45,609 nucleotides of DNA from Bacteroidales bacterium (GTDB lineage Bacteria; Bacteroidota; Bacteroidia; Bacteroidales; P3): the NCBI GenBank assembly GCA_024400495.1, contig JAKSMR010000021.1, positions 1-45,609 on the forward strand, in the 5' to 3' direction. The position numbers and the translations under genes are program-made. Of this stretch, positions 39,971-45,609 are shown in pieces. The notes beneath the pieces were generated by a model, which worked only from the letters and a program-made list of their open reading frames with translations, made no database searches and was not told the DNA's origin. Numbering within the stretch: the stretch's first letter is position 1; every line of letters starts with the position of its first letter.

Positions 39971-41086
39971 ATGGCAATATACAAGCGCGGAGGGGTCTGG
40001 TGGGTGGACGTCTATTCTGGAGTCCCGCCCAAAAGAATTCGTCGGAGCACAAAGACGGACGACGAGACCAAAGCCCGTATCATCGAGCAGACGATGATCG
40101 GTGTCAACAGGGGGACAACCCAGAGACAGCAGGCAGTGTCCATACTGGACGCACTCTTGCCTCAGCAGAGGGCTGGGGTCCAGCTGTCCGATCTGGTGCA
40201 GTACTACCAGCAGTGCCTGACGGACGAGCGAGAGGACATGACGCGTCGGACGATCAAGCAACGGGTCAACAACCTGCGTGCGTTCGTCGAATGGGCTGGT
40301 CGGAACTGCCGCTGTAGGACCGTCGAAGAGATCGGGGCCGAGGAGGCGTTCGGATATTCTCAGGAGCTCGGGAAGAGAGGTATGCTCGGTAAGACGCAGA
40401 ACGCGTACCTCGGCGACATGAGCACCGTCTGGAAGATGCTCCAGAAGAGATCGAAGGTCACGGCCAACCCGTGGTCGCTGGTCCGAGTCAAGCGAGACAA
40501 GGAGAACGAGCACACGGGCAGGGCGTTCACCGATCAGGAGATCGAGCGCATACTGGCTGTGTGCAAGAGGGTCGGGCACGACTGGTACGGCATGGTGGTC
40601 ATCGGGCTGTACACTGGCCTGCGAATGCCAGACGTCGCCAACCTGAGGTGGACTGGCGATCCGCGGCAGGACCTGATAGCGGACCTGAAGGGCAGGCGCA
40701 TCTACGGCACGCCGTCCAAGACGGCGCTGTACAAGACAGTCGTCGACATCCCCATGCACGACAGGATCGCGGCGCTGTTGAAGTCGTTGCCGAGGGCTGG
40801 AGAATTCGTCCTGCCGTGGCGGCAGGCGCACCCAGCTTCCTACAAGGCCCGCGGGACAGACGTCACGTTCGCCGAGATTCTGGCCGAGGCTGGCGTCGGG
40901 AAGAAGGACGCCCGCGACAAGATCAGCTTCCACTGCCTGAGGCACACGTTCGTCACGAGGCTGTCGCAGGCAGGCGTGCCGCAGGACGTCCGCATGAGGC
41001 TTGCGGGCCACACGCAGACCGACACCAGCGAGATCTACACACACGACAGAGAGAGCTCGCGATCTGCGATCGAAAAATTGAAGTAG
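39971..41086 (+). CDS. int: Tyrosine integrase (site-specific recombinase)
   Basis: A 371-residue integrase. N-terminal arm-binding/SAM-like core-binding part to about residue 180 (KRGGVWWVDVYSGVPPKRIR, then a helical core-binding domain), then the catalytic domain with R218 (GLYTGLRMPD), H321-C-L-R324 (HxxR), H347 (LAGHTQ) and nucleophile Y356 (SEIYTH). All catalytic residues are present, so the enzyme should be active. It would integrate and excise the phage at attP/attB and makes the phage probably temperate. GGAGGATATACC precedes the ATG. It is transcribed in the same direction as all other genes. Confidence 0.95.
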   Translation: MAIYKRGGVWWVDVYSGVPPKRIRRSTKTDDETKARIIEQTMIGVNRGTTQRQQAVSILDALLPQQRAGVQLSDLVQYYQQCLTDEREDMTRRTIKQRVNNLRAFVEWAGRNCRCRTVEEIGAEEAFGYSQELGKRGMLGKTQNAYLGDMSTVWKMLQKRSKVTANPWSLVRVKRDKENEHTGRAFTDQEIERILAVCKRVGHDWYGMVVIGLYTGLRMPDVANLRWTGDPRQDLIADLKGRRIYGTPSKTALYKTVVDIPMHDRIAALLKSLPRAGEFVLPWRQAHPASYKARGTDVTFAEILAEAGVGKKDARDKISFHCLRHTFVTRLSQAGVPQDVRMRLAGHTQTDTSEIYTHDRESSRSAIEKLK

Positions 41087-41135
41087 TCAGTGTAAAATTT
41101 TTTCACCTCAGGATTTTACAGAGGACGATCGAAGT

Positions 41136-41176
41136 GCGTCTCACCCAATGTTTATGCGGGTGAGATGCATTTTTTT
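41136..41176 (+). terminator. Intrinsic terminator after int
   Basis: TGCGTCTCACCC (41135-41146) and GGGTGAGATGCA (41158-41169) form a 12-bp stem with one G-U pair and an 11-nt loop, followed by a run of seven or eight T. It ends int transcription. Confidence 0.85.
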
Positions 41177-41205
41177 GTGGCCGAAAAAAATTTTACTTTA
41201 CCCCC

Positions 41206-41235
41206 TTGCGCAGTGGTTAACCACTATGCTATAAT
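41206..41235 (+). promoter_or_regulatory. Early promoter P1 with operator AGTGGTTAACCACT
   Basis: TTGCGC (41206-41211), 18-bp spacer, TATAAT (41230-41235) with extended TGC. The 14-bp perfect palindrome AGTGGTTAACCACT (41212-41225) fills the spacer, so a bound dimer would block RNA polymerase. An A/T-tract upstream (41183-41198) could act as an UP element. The 51-nt leader contains GTCGACGGGG...CCCC and the block ACAAAGGAAATAC before the gene start. Confidence 0.8.
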
Positions 41236-41286
41236 ATGTGCGTCGACGGGGATGGGCCCCAGAGACGAAAACAAAGGAAATACACC

Positions 41287-42009
41287 ATGAACAACCTCGA
41301 GATCACTAACTGGGCAAACGAGATCCTCAAGTCCGCTGGCATCAACACGAAGAACGAGAAGGCCCGTGTCGATCAGGTCAACTCCGCACTCGCCGTCATC
41401 GATACGATGCCCGAGGAGATCGCCGATCTCATGCGCACCACGATCGAGAACTGCGTCAAGCAGGTCATCAAGGCGGATGAGCGTATCGGCCAGCTCTGGG
41501 ACGAGGACACCGCAGATCGCAAACAGGTCCATGAAGAGGGGTATGCGAAGCTCAAGGCTGGAGACGAAGAAGGTGCCCGTGCGCTCTGGAAATTCGAGCG
41601 TTCGATGGGAGATGCCGCCTACACCGTCGAGCATGGTTACAGGACCTTTCGTACCGTTACGTCCCGCGATGAGGTTGTCGAGAAGTACGGTGCCGAGCGT
41701 GTCGCCCGCTGGGAGGAGCTCGCGACCCTGTACCGCATCGTCGGGTGCAGTGGGAGGGCACATGAAGAGGGTTACGCCAAGACCCTGAAGAAGGTCGCCA
41801 TCTGCATGAAGGACATCGCCAACGACCTCACCTTCAAGCTCGAGGGCGTCCCCGAGGGGTGCGAGACCGATGCTCACTGGGGCGTTGGTGGTTACTTCAA
41901 CGCGATCATCTTCCGCGGCGAGAAGCGTGTCAGCTTCAAGAGCTTCCTCGCTGGCGGGTGGAACATCCAGCGCCTTCACATCCGCGTCCGTGCCACGCTC
42001 CTCAAATGA
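41287..42009 (+). CDS. Early protein behind P1, unknown (240 aa)
   Basis: A 240-residue protein. The N-terminal half is helical and acidic (WANEILKSAG, EEIADLMRTTIENCVKQVIK); the second half has a small alpha/beta domain ending WNIQRLHIRVRATLL. No enzyme motif is visible. It is the first and largest gene of the operator-controlled early group, so it could serve lysogeny control or host take-over. The start is fixed by AAAGGAAATACACC; an upstream in-frame ATG at 41236 overlaps the promoter leader. Confidence 0.7.
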   Translation: MNNLEITNWANEILKSAGINTKNEKARVDQVNSALAVIDTMPEEIADLMRTTIENCVKQVIKADERIGQLWDEDTADRKQVHEEGYAKLKAGDEEGARALWKFERSMGDAAYTVEHGYRTFRTVTSRDEVVEKYGAERVARWEELATLYRIVGCSGRAHEEGYAKTLKKVAICMKDIANDLTFKLEGVPEGCETDAHWGVGGYFNAIIFRGEKRVSFKSFLAGGWNIQRLHIRVRATLLK

Positions 42010-42070
42010 GGGGCGTCAAGCCTGCCAGCGGGGGGATGAAAAAAAATTAAAAAAAAGTTCATTTCCCCTG

Positions 42071-42100
42071 TTGACAGTGGTTAACCACTTGTGCTATACT
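42071..42100 (+). promoter_or_regulatory. Early promoter P2 with the same operator
   Basis: TTGACA (42071-42076), 18-bp spacer, TATACT (42095-42100) with extended TGC. The palindrome AGTGGTTAACCACT (42076-42089) overlaps the -35 end and spacer, as in P1. A-tracts lie upstream (42040-42056). The leader from the -10 to the ATG is 51 nt, the same as P1, and shares GTCGACGGGG. A hairpin GACAGG/CCTGTC lies at 42117-42130. Confidence 0.85.
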
Positions 42101-42151
42101 ATGGGTGTCGACGGGGGACAGGCCCCTGTCAAATACGAAAGGAGATACGAC

Positions 42152-42322
42152 ATGTTCAATGACTACCGCATTAAGTACTGGGACGGAGAAAAGCTCCACA
42201 CCGTCGTTCGCAACGACGTCGGCCTTCTGGAGGCCTGCACCAAGCTCGCCAATGAGAAGTTCTACGAGCTCCACCGATTCATCGACATCAAGTCTGCTAA
42301 GGTGGTTATCCACAAGCGCTGA
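42152..42322 (+). CDS. Early small protein behind P2 (56 aa)
   Basis: A 56-residue protein (MFNDYRIKYWDGEKLHTV...) with a beta-alpha-beta outline. AAAGGAGATACGAC precedes the ATG. Its last codons contain the operator-like GTGGTTATCCAC of promoter P3. No family recognised. Confidence 0.65.
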   Translation: MFNDYRIKYWDGEKLHTVVRNDVGLLEACTKLANEKFYELHRFIDIKSAKVVIHKR

Positions 42323-42344
42323 AGATGTTATAATGTTAACCACT
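42302..42344 (+). promoter_or_regulatory. Early promoter P3 with degenerate operators
   Basis: TATAAT (42329-42334) with extended TGT. GTGGTTATCCAC (42302-42313), one mismatch from the 12-bp operator core, covers the -35 place. GTTAACCACT (42335-42344), ten matching bases of the operator, lies just after the -10. Thus two weaker sites flank one -10. Confidence 0.65.
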
Positions 42345-42358
42345 CAGGAGGTGCTGTC

Positions 42359-42544
42359 ATGAAAACTATGAAGACACAGATCGCAGTCGGTACACGCGTC
42401 ATCGTACCTAACGGAAAGATTCCCAGCAAGGTCGTTCGCATGTTCGAGGAGGACGGTCGAATCTACTGCAAGTTGGACAACTGCATCGGAGCGTGGGAGG
42501 TAAGTACTCTCACCAAGTACACGCGGAAGGTGGTGCAGAAATGA
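42359..42544 (+). CDS. Early small protein behind P3 (61 aa)
   Basis: A 61-residue beta-rich protein (IAVGTRVIVPNGKIPSKVVR, then GRIYCKLDNCIGAWEV), perhaps an SH3-like or small barrel fold, a type used in nucleic-acid or protein binding. CAGGAGGTG precedes its ATG. It overlaps the next possible start by 4 bases. Confidence 0.65.
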   Translation: MKTMKTQIAVGTRVIVPNGKIPSKVVRMFEEDGRIYCKLDNCIGAWEVSTLTKYTRKVVQK

Positions 42545-42573
42545 TCACCGTAAGAACTACAGGAGAAGCTACC

Positions 42574-42897
42574 ATGAAGAACAACAACATCAAGTACGTT
42601 GATCTGGTCACAGGCAAGGTCGTCACCGCGGACAAGGTCTACTGGCGCATGGGCATGGCGTTCACGGGCGACCAGCACGTGTGCGAGGAGCTCGACGTCG
42701 AGAAGGTCTTCAGCACCCGAGCCCACGAGCTCAACGAGAACATGATCAACGGCGAGTACATCTCTGCATCGGAGATCGAGGCCGCGATGCACAACACGGT
42801 AGAGATCGCCAAGCGTCTTGGGTTCGACGACATGATGTGCGACGTCGACAAGCATGACGTCTACCTGATCCGTCACCGTGATGGGAGGGCTTACTGA
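42574..42897 (+). CDS. Early protein, unknown (107 aa)
   Basis: A 107-residue protein. A start at 42574 with AGGAGAAGCTACC upstream is chosen; an ATG at 42541 in the same frame, coupled to the previous stop, would add 11 residues. The first half is strand-rich (IKYVDLVTGKVVTADKVYW), the second helical and acidic. No motif is recognised. It overlaps the next gene by one base (TGATG). Confidence 0.65.
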   Translation: MKNNNIKYVDLVTGKVVTADKVYWRMGMAFTGDQHVCEELDVEKVFSTRAHELNENMINGEYISASEIEAAMHNTVEIAKRLGFDDMMCDVDKHDVYLIRHRDGRAY

Positions 42898-43109
42898 TGG
42901 CGTACGGCAAGTCAGGTCGGCAGGGCGTCCATCGCGACGGAATGCACCAGCACGGGTTCTGGTGCGAGGACGCCGAGTGGGATGGGTTCGTGGCTGTGGC
43001 GAAGCGCCATGGCCTGAGCCCAGCCAACATGGTCAAGGCGATCGGGCGTGGTGAACTGGCTGTGGTCAGGGAGAGGACATATGGTCAGGCTGTGCGCAGA
43101 ATCGATTGA
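42897..43109 (+). CDS. Early small His-rich protein (70 aa)
   Basis: A 70-residue basic protein. The N-terminus is His/Gly-rich (RQGVHRDGMHQHGFWCEDAE), the rest may form a short helix-turn-helix-like unit (FVAVAKRHGLSPANMVKAIG), a pattern compatible with DNA binding. It ends the P3 transcription group. Function unknown. Confidence 0.6.
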   Translation: MAYGKSGRQGVHRDGMHQHGFWCEDAEWDGFVAVAKRHGLSPANMVKAIGRGELAVVRERTYGQAVRRID

Positions 43110-43113
43110 CGTT

Positions 43114-43152
43114 GTGCCAGCAACCGACGTGGCACCACCTCTGTGGTACTAT
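43114..43152 (+). promoter_or_regulatory. Early promoter P4 with inverted repeats
   Basis: Extended -10 TGGTACTAT (43144-43152). GTGCCA (43114-43119) and TGGCAC (43130-43135) form one inverted repeat; ACCAC (43134-43138) and GTGGT (43143-43147) form a second one that reaches the -10. No consensus -35 (CCGACG at that place). These palindromes share the GTGG/CCAC half-site of the first operator but with other spacing. Confidence 0.55.
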
Positions 43153-43172
43153 GTCAGCAGGGAGGATAAAAC

Positions 43173-43355
43173 ATGTCTGGTAAGAGAGTAACTATTTGCT
43201 GTGACGTAAAAAGAGTTCCGACATTCCTGCGTTACAGGGTAATGAAGGCCGCTGAGAGTCTACACGTAGATCCAGTAGAATGGGCGGCAAGGCAAATCGA
43301 GAAGCTCGCAAAGAAAATTCAAAAACGATGGTTGACTGGGTGTACACACCTGTGA
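43173..43355 (+). CDS. Small basic, RHH-like protein (60 aa)
   Basis: A 60-residue basic protein, preceded by AGGGAGGATAAAAC. The order strand (RVTICCDVKRV), helix (FLRYRVMKAAESLH), helix (PVEWAARQIEKLAKKIQ) fits the ribbon-helix-helix fold of small repressors such as Arc and MetJ. AT-rich codons differ from neighbours. Its 3' end contains the -35 box and operator of P5. A repressor or anti-repressor role is inferred. Confidence 0.6.
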   Translation: MSGKRVTICCDVKRVPTFLRYRVMKAAESLHVDPVEWAARQIEKLAKKIQKRWLTGCTHL

Positions 43356-43361
43356 TATAAT
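43332..43361 (+). promoter_or_regulatory. Early promoter P5 with second operator type
   Basis: TTGACT (43332-43337), 18-bp spacer, TATAAT (43356-43361) with extended TGA. The spacer holds GGGTGTACACACCT (43338-43351), a near-palindrome related to GGGTGTCCACACCC found twice downstream. The leader shares ACAAAGGAAATAC (43393-43405) exactly with that of P1. Confidence 0.8.
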
Positions 43362-43409
43362 TCAGGCATAACCCTTGCATGATAGGGTAACTACAAAGGA
43401 AATACGACT

Positions 43410-43643
43410 ATGGCAAATTCGCCCAACACAAACAAGCGGCACATATCGATGCGATTAAACATCGATGCCTGCGTTGCCATCGAGAAGGAGTATGGCAAGG
43501 CTGGAGACAGGAAGGCCGATCCGTTCATCCGTGCACTCGAGGAGATCGCCCGCAACGTCGAGCTCGACTCGAATGACATGCTGAAGATCGCCGAGGAGGT
43601 TCGCAACAACGAGATCAAGTTCAATAAGGGAGGTGCCAAGTGA
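43410..43643 (+). CDS. Small RHH-like regulator candidate (77 aa)
   Basis: A 77-residue protein, first gene of the P5 operon. RHISMRLNIDACVAIEKEYG followed by ADPFIRALEEIARNVELD gives strand-helix-helix, as in ribbon-helix-helix proteins. An acidic helix follows. An autoregulator acting at the GGGTGT...ACACCC sites is possible. AAAGGAAATACGACT serves as ribosome binding region. Confidence 0.6.
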   Translation: MANSPNTNKRHISMRLNIDACVAIEKEYGKAGDRKADPFIRALEEIARNVELDSNDMLKIAEEVRNNEIKFNKGGAK

Positions 43644-43831
43644 ACGGACAGGAAATTGAAGTGACGGTGAGCGTCAATGTGACCACATATCACCGACTGA
43701 GCACTCTCGCCCAGCGTACTGGTTTCAAGAACGTGTCAGACTTCAGCTCAAATTTTTTTGGCGTCTGGGTGTCCACACCCTCCAGCGACAGACCTGCTCT
43801 CATCAGGAGAATTCTCGGAGAGCGGGCCTGA
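43640..43831 (+). CDS. Small RHH-like protein, GTG start (63 aa)
   Basis: Starts at GTG 43640 behind GGGAGGTGCCAA, overlapping the previous stop (GTGA). QEIEVTVSVNVTTYHRLSTL followed by AQRTGFKNVSDFSSNFF is a strand-helix-helix outline. Operator copy 43767-43780 lies inside its 3' part. It may act with the preceding protein. Confidence 0.55.
   Translation: MNGQEIEVTVSVNVTTYHRLSTLAQRTGFKNVSDFSSNFFGVWVSTPSSDRPALIRRILGERA
43767..43780. promoter_or_regulatory. Operator-like palindrome GGGTGTCCACACCC, copy 1
   Basis: A 14-bp inverted repeat (6-bp arms, 2-bp centre) inside the 43640 gene, preceded by AATTTTTTT seven bases upstream. Same arrangement as copy 2. Confidence 0.65.
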
Positions 43832-43847
43832 ATTTTTTTTGACCATC

Positions 43848-43861
43848 GGGTGTCCACACCC
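43848..43861. promoter_or_regulatory. Operator-like palindrome GGGTGTCCACACCC, copy 2
   Basis: Identical to copy 1, 81 bp further on, again with AATTTTTTTT seven bases before. It lies between the 43640 and 43876 genes, just ahead of the latter's AGGAG site. A bound protein could block elongation or translation-coupled transcription. Confidence 0.65.
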
Positions 43862-43875
43862 AACAGGAGAAAGTT

Positions 43876-44148
43876 ATGAAGCAGATGAACAAGGGTCTTT
43901 ACAAGGTTACGACCGAGCGCGTCGTCGGATTCACCAACGCCGTCGAGCGCCTCGGCAAGCACGAGGTCTGCGGGTCGATGGTCTACTACCGTCCCGAGCA
44001 CGTGCGCATGGTCCTTCAGGGAAAGCAGAAGAGCGTCAAGCTCCTCCTGCTGATCGCACAGAAGGTCCCCGAGATGTTCGAGGTCTGCAAGACCTGCGAC
44101 GACGTCAAGGCGTGGTACGAGAACTTCAAGAAGCAGGAGGTGGCGTAA
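43876..44148 (+). CDS. HTH-like DNA-binding protein, Cro/antirepressor candidate (90 aa)
   Basis: A 90-residue protein. VERLGKHEVCGSMVYYRPEH followed by VRMVLQGKQKSVKLLLLIAQ resembles an XRE/Cro-type helix-turn-helix with the xxVLxGKxK recognition-loop pattern. A C-terminal helix (DDVKAWYENFKKQEV) may dimerise. CAGGAGAAAGTT precedes the start, right after the operator copy 2. It is the best candidate for the regulator binding either palindrome family. Overlaps the next start by one base. Confidence 0.6.
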   Translation: MKQMNKGLYKVTTERVVGFTNAVERLGKHEVCGSMVYYRPEHVRMVLQGKQKSVKLLLLIAQKVPEMFEVCKTCDDVKAWYENFKKQEVA

Positions 44149-44300
44149 TGGCGATCGTGTCTCCCGAGGGCCTGCGTGCGATTCTTTCGCACAAGCGTGA
44201 TTGTGAGCAGTGCGCCAACAGCTGGAAGTGCGACGGCGACTACTGCTATGGCTACGTCGAGCGCAACGAAGAAGACAACGAAACTACCGAGGAGGAATGA
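44148..44300 (+). CDS. Small Cys-rich protein (50 aa)
   Basis: A 50-residue protein coupled by TAATG. CEQCANSWKC and DGDYCYGY give four cysteines in a short stretch, likely one zinc knuckle, followed by an acidic tail (ERNEEDNETTEEE). Function unknown. Confidence 0.65.
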   Translation: MAIVSPEGLRAILSHKRDCEQCANSWKCDGDYCYGYVERNEEDNETTEEE

Positions 44301-44304
44301 CATC

Positions 44305-44406
44305 ATGAATAACTTCATCCAGTGCACGATCCTGATCGCCGCGTTCTGCGCCTACTGCATCGGCGTCTGCTATCTTGCCGACCTCAACCTGAACCTGACT
44401 TTCTAA
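44305..44406 (+). CDS. Single-span membrane peptide (33 aa)
   Basis: A 33-residue peptide, nearly all a single hydrophobic span (CTILIAAFCAYCIGVCYLAD) with four cysteines. GGAGGAATGACATC precedes the ATG. It is short, but the ribosome site, the operon spacing and the hydrophobic pattern support a real gene. It might disturb or anchor to the host membrane. Confidence 0.5.
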   Translation: MNNFIQCTILIAAFCAYCIGVCYLADLNLNLTF

Positions 44407-44433
44407 CCACAACACCAACCTAGGAAACCACAC

Positions 44434-45255
44434 ATGAAAAAGCCCGATTACATTCTCGACATTCCCGCAGAGCAGTACCATCAGGACGCCCGCGACGGCA
44501 AGTTCCTGAGCTCCCACATGCTCGGCGACTTCCGCAAGTGCCCGTCGCTCTACCACAAGAAGATGACTGGCCTGATCCCGCCGAGCGACAGCGCCTCGTT
44601 CACGTTCGGACGCGCGACCCATTCTCTGGTGCTCGAGGGCCGCGCGGCGTTCGACGCCGAGTTCATCGTGTCCGACGGTCCCGTCAACGAGAAGACGGGC
44701 GAAGCGTACGGCAAGGCCACCAAGGCGTACAAGGAGTGGCTGGCCTCGCAGAAGGCGACCGTGATCTCCTCCGCTGACTTCGACGTCATGTCCGCTGTCC
44801 AGCGTGCCGTCTGGAGTCATTCTGGTGCGGCGACAATTCTCGATCAGGGATTCGCCGAGGGCACCGTGCGCACGACCTACTGCGGCGAACCCTGCCAGAT
44901 CCGCATGGACTGGTTCGACCCCGAGCGCAGGATCATCGCGGACCTCAAGACGTGCGGGGACCTCGATCGTCTAAATTACGACATCCGCGACTTCGGCTAC
45001 GTCAACCAGCTGGCCTTCTACCGTGACGTGCTCGAGGAGGCGTCGGGCGAGAAGGTCGACGGCGTCTACATCATCGGCGTCGAGAAGAAGGAGCCCTACC
45101 GCTGTGGCCTCTGGATGATCACCAGCGCCGCTCTTGACGCCGCGTCCGAGCAGAACAAGCAGGCGATCTGCACCATGTCCGTCTGCCGCGAGGGCAACAT
45201 CTGGCCGACAGGCTACGAGGTCACCCGAGTCATCGACGTCCCCGCCAACAACTAA
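44434..45255 (+). CDS. RecE-like PD-(D/E)xK exonuclease (DUF3799 type)
   Basis: A 273-residue nuclease. N-terminus FLSSHMLGDFRKCPSLYHKK (about residues 24-43) and H63 (ATHSLVLE) are typical of the RecE/Cas4-like group. The core is Q/R/MDWFD with D159, then IIADLKT with D170 and K172, then GYVNQLAFY. It should degrade the 5' strand of linear duplex DNA, giving 3' tails for the annealing protein encoded next. The length fits the DUF3799 family. Function is highly likely by motif and partner gene. Confidence 0.85.
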   Translation: MKKPDYILDIPAEQYHQDARDGKFLSSHMLGDFRKCPSLYHKKMTGLIPPSDSASFTFGRATHSLVLEGRAAFDAEFIVSDGPVNEKTGEAYGKATKAYKEWLASQKATVISSADFDVMSAVQRAVWSHSGAATILDQGFAEGTVRTTYCGEPCQIRMDWFDPERRIIADLKTCGDLDRLNYDIRDFGYVNQLAFYRDVLEEASGEKVDGVYIIGVEKKEPYRCGLWMITSAALDAASEQNKQAICTMSVCREGNIWPTGYEVTRVIDVPANN

Positions 45256-45277
45256 ACCTACACAGGAGAAAACTACC

Positions 45278-45609
45278 ATGGAAAAGTCAGTCTTCGAGAC
45301 CCTCAGTTCCGTCAACGTCAACGGCCACACAGAGACCAAGAAGCAGTCTGGTGCCCAGCTCACCTACCTGTCTTGGTGCTGGGCGTGGGCCGAGGTCGTC
45401 AAGCGCTATCCTGACGCCTCCTACACGATCGTCGAGAACGCCGACGGCAACCATTTCTTCGCGTCCCGCTACGGTATCGAGGTCCGCACCACGGTCACGA
45501 TCAACGGCGTCACGCACCCTATGTGGCTCCCCGTGATGGACGGAACCAATCATGCCATGAAGGACGAGCCCTACACGTACACGGTTAAGGGATACAACGG
45601 AAATCCGAT
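45278..45609 (+). CDS. DUF1071-type single-strand annealing protein, N-terminal part
   Basis: Starts behind ACAGGAGAAAACTACC and is still open at the window end; the remaining 174 residues are at 1-527. Seen: FETLSSVNVNGHTETKKQ, then LTYLSWCWAWAEVVKRYPDA, the N-terminal signature of DUF1071/Sak-like annealing proteins. It forms a recombination pair with the RecE-like nuclease 22 bases upstream, similar in principle to lambda Exo/Beta. Window truncation, not a mutation, splits the gene. Confidence 0.85.
   Translation, partial: MEKSVFETLSSVNVNGHTETKKQSGAQLTYLSWCWAWAEVVKRYPDASYTIVENADGNHFFASRYGIEVRTTVTINGVTHPMWLPVMDGTNHAMKDEPYTYTVKGYNGNP
45555..45609 (+). repeat. 55-bp direct terminal overlap with positions 1-55
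   Basis: The last 55 bases equal the first 55. The overlap lies inside one reading frame, which stays open across the join. It indicates a circular assembly (or circularly permuted DNA) of 45,554 bp rather than a real terminal repeat of the virion DNA, since 55 bp is a common assembler word length. Confidence 0.95.

Noticed and set aside
41206-42100. CRISPR-like array from the repeated palindromes
   Set aside because: Copies are few, widely and irregularly spaced, and sit exactly over promoter spacers, so operators explain them better.
43750-43872. Programmed frameshift at the T-runs after the RHH-like gene
   Set aside because: The shifted frame yields a protein with no plausible fold, while the next gene has its own ribosome site and start. 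The T-runs belong to the duplicated operator unit.

Overview
The window is a complete, GC-rich, tailed-bacteriophage genome of podovirus type with a tyrosine integrase. Its last 55 bases (45555-45609) are identical to its first 55, and one gene (a single-strand annealing protein) reads through this join. The molecule is therefore a circular or circularly permuted unit of 45,554 bp, opened inside a gene. Every gene I can support lies on the + strand. No tRNA, CRISPR, transposon, reverse transcriptase, DNA polymerase or helicase is visible, so the phage must borrow the host replisome. The host cannot be named from the sequence. Sigma70-type early promoters, strong AGGAGG ribosome binding sites and a T7/BPP-1-like set of tail and ejection proteins point to a GC-rich, probably Gram-negative host; duplicated LamG-like tail modules resemble those of gut-associated phages (inference).

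Layout: (1) 39.7-43.4 kb, integration and control. A late terminator is followed by a candidate attP region, the integrase, and a run of small unknown genes. These are driven by at least six promoters with an extended -10 (TGnTAnnnT), most overlapped by palindromes: AGTGGTTAACCACT in the first set and GGGTGTnnACACCC in the second. (2) 43.4-45.6 and 0-2.6 kb, replication and recombination: small RHH/HTH-like regulators, a RecE-like PD-(D/E)xK exonuclease, a DUF1071 annealing protein, an O-like replication protein with an internal iteron cluster (candidate origin), and a DUF3127-type SSB with an acidic DLPF tail. (3) 2.7-5.6 kb, nucleotide metabolism and accessory genes: MazG, DUF3310, ThyX-like, a DUF1064-like nuclease and several tiny genes. 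(4) 5.6-12.7 kb, packaging and head: small and large terminase, portal, scaffold, major capsid and cement-like proteins of the BPP-1 type. (5) 12.7-17.7 kb, tail-fibre cassettes, each followed by a small partner gene, ending in a duplicated, AT-richer LamG-like protein. (6) 17.8-20.0 kb, small membrane, lipoprotein and DUF1353 genes that may include lysis functions. (7) 20.0-39.7 kb, T7-like tail tube proteins A and B, a GNAT-like protein, two internal virion proteins, and one giant gene of 4,321 codons.

The giant gene takes up about 28 % of the genome and looks like a polyvalent, injected virion protein. It has a zincin motif (HETSH), three ADP-ribosyltransferase-like modules, two large modules I cannot name, and a membrane-associated C-terminus. 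A short motif, (R/M)(F/Y/M)S(L/F), recurs six times, each time at a module boundary, which suggests proteolytic processing of a polyprotein.

Three copies of a late-promoter-like element (core GAGACGAATAGCTT) precede late gene groups and differ clearly from the early extended -10 promoters. This suggests separately controlled early and late transcription by host RNA polymerase, because no phage RNA polymerase gene is visible.
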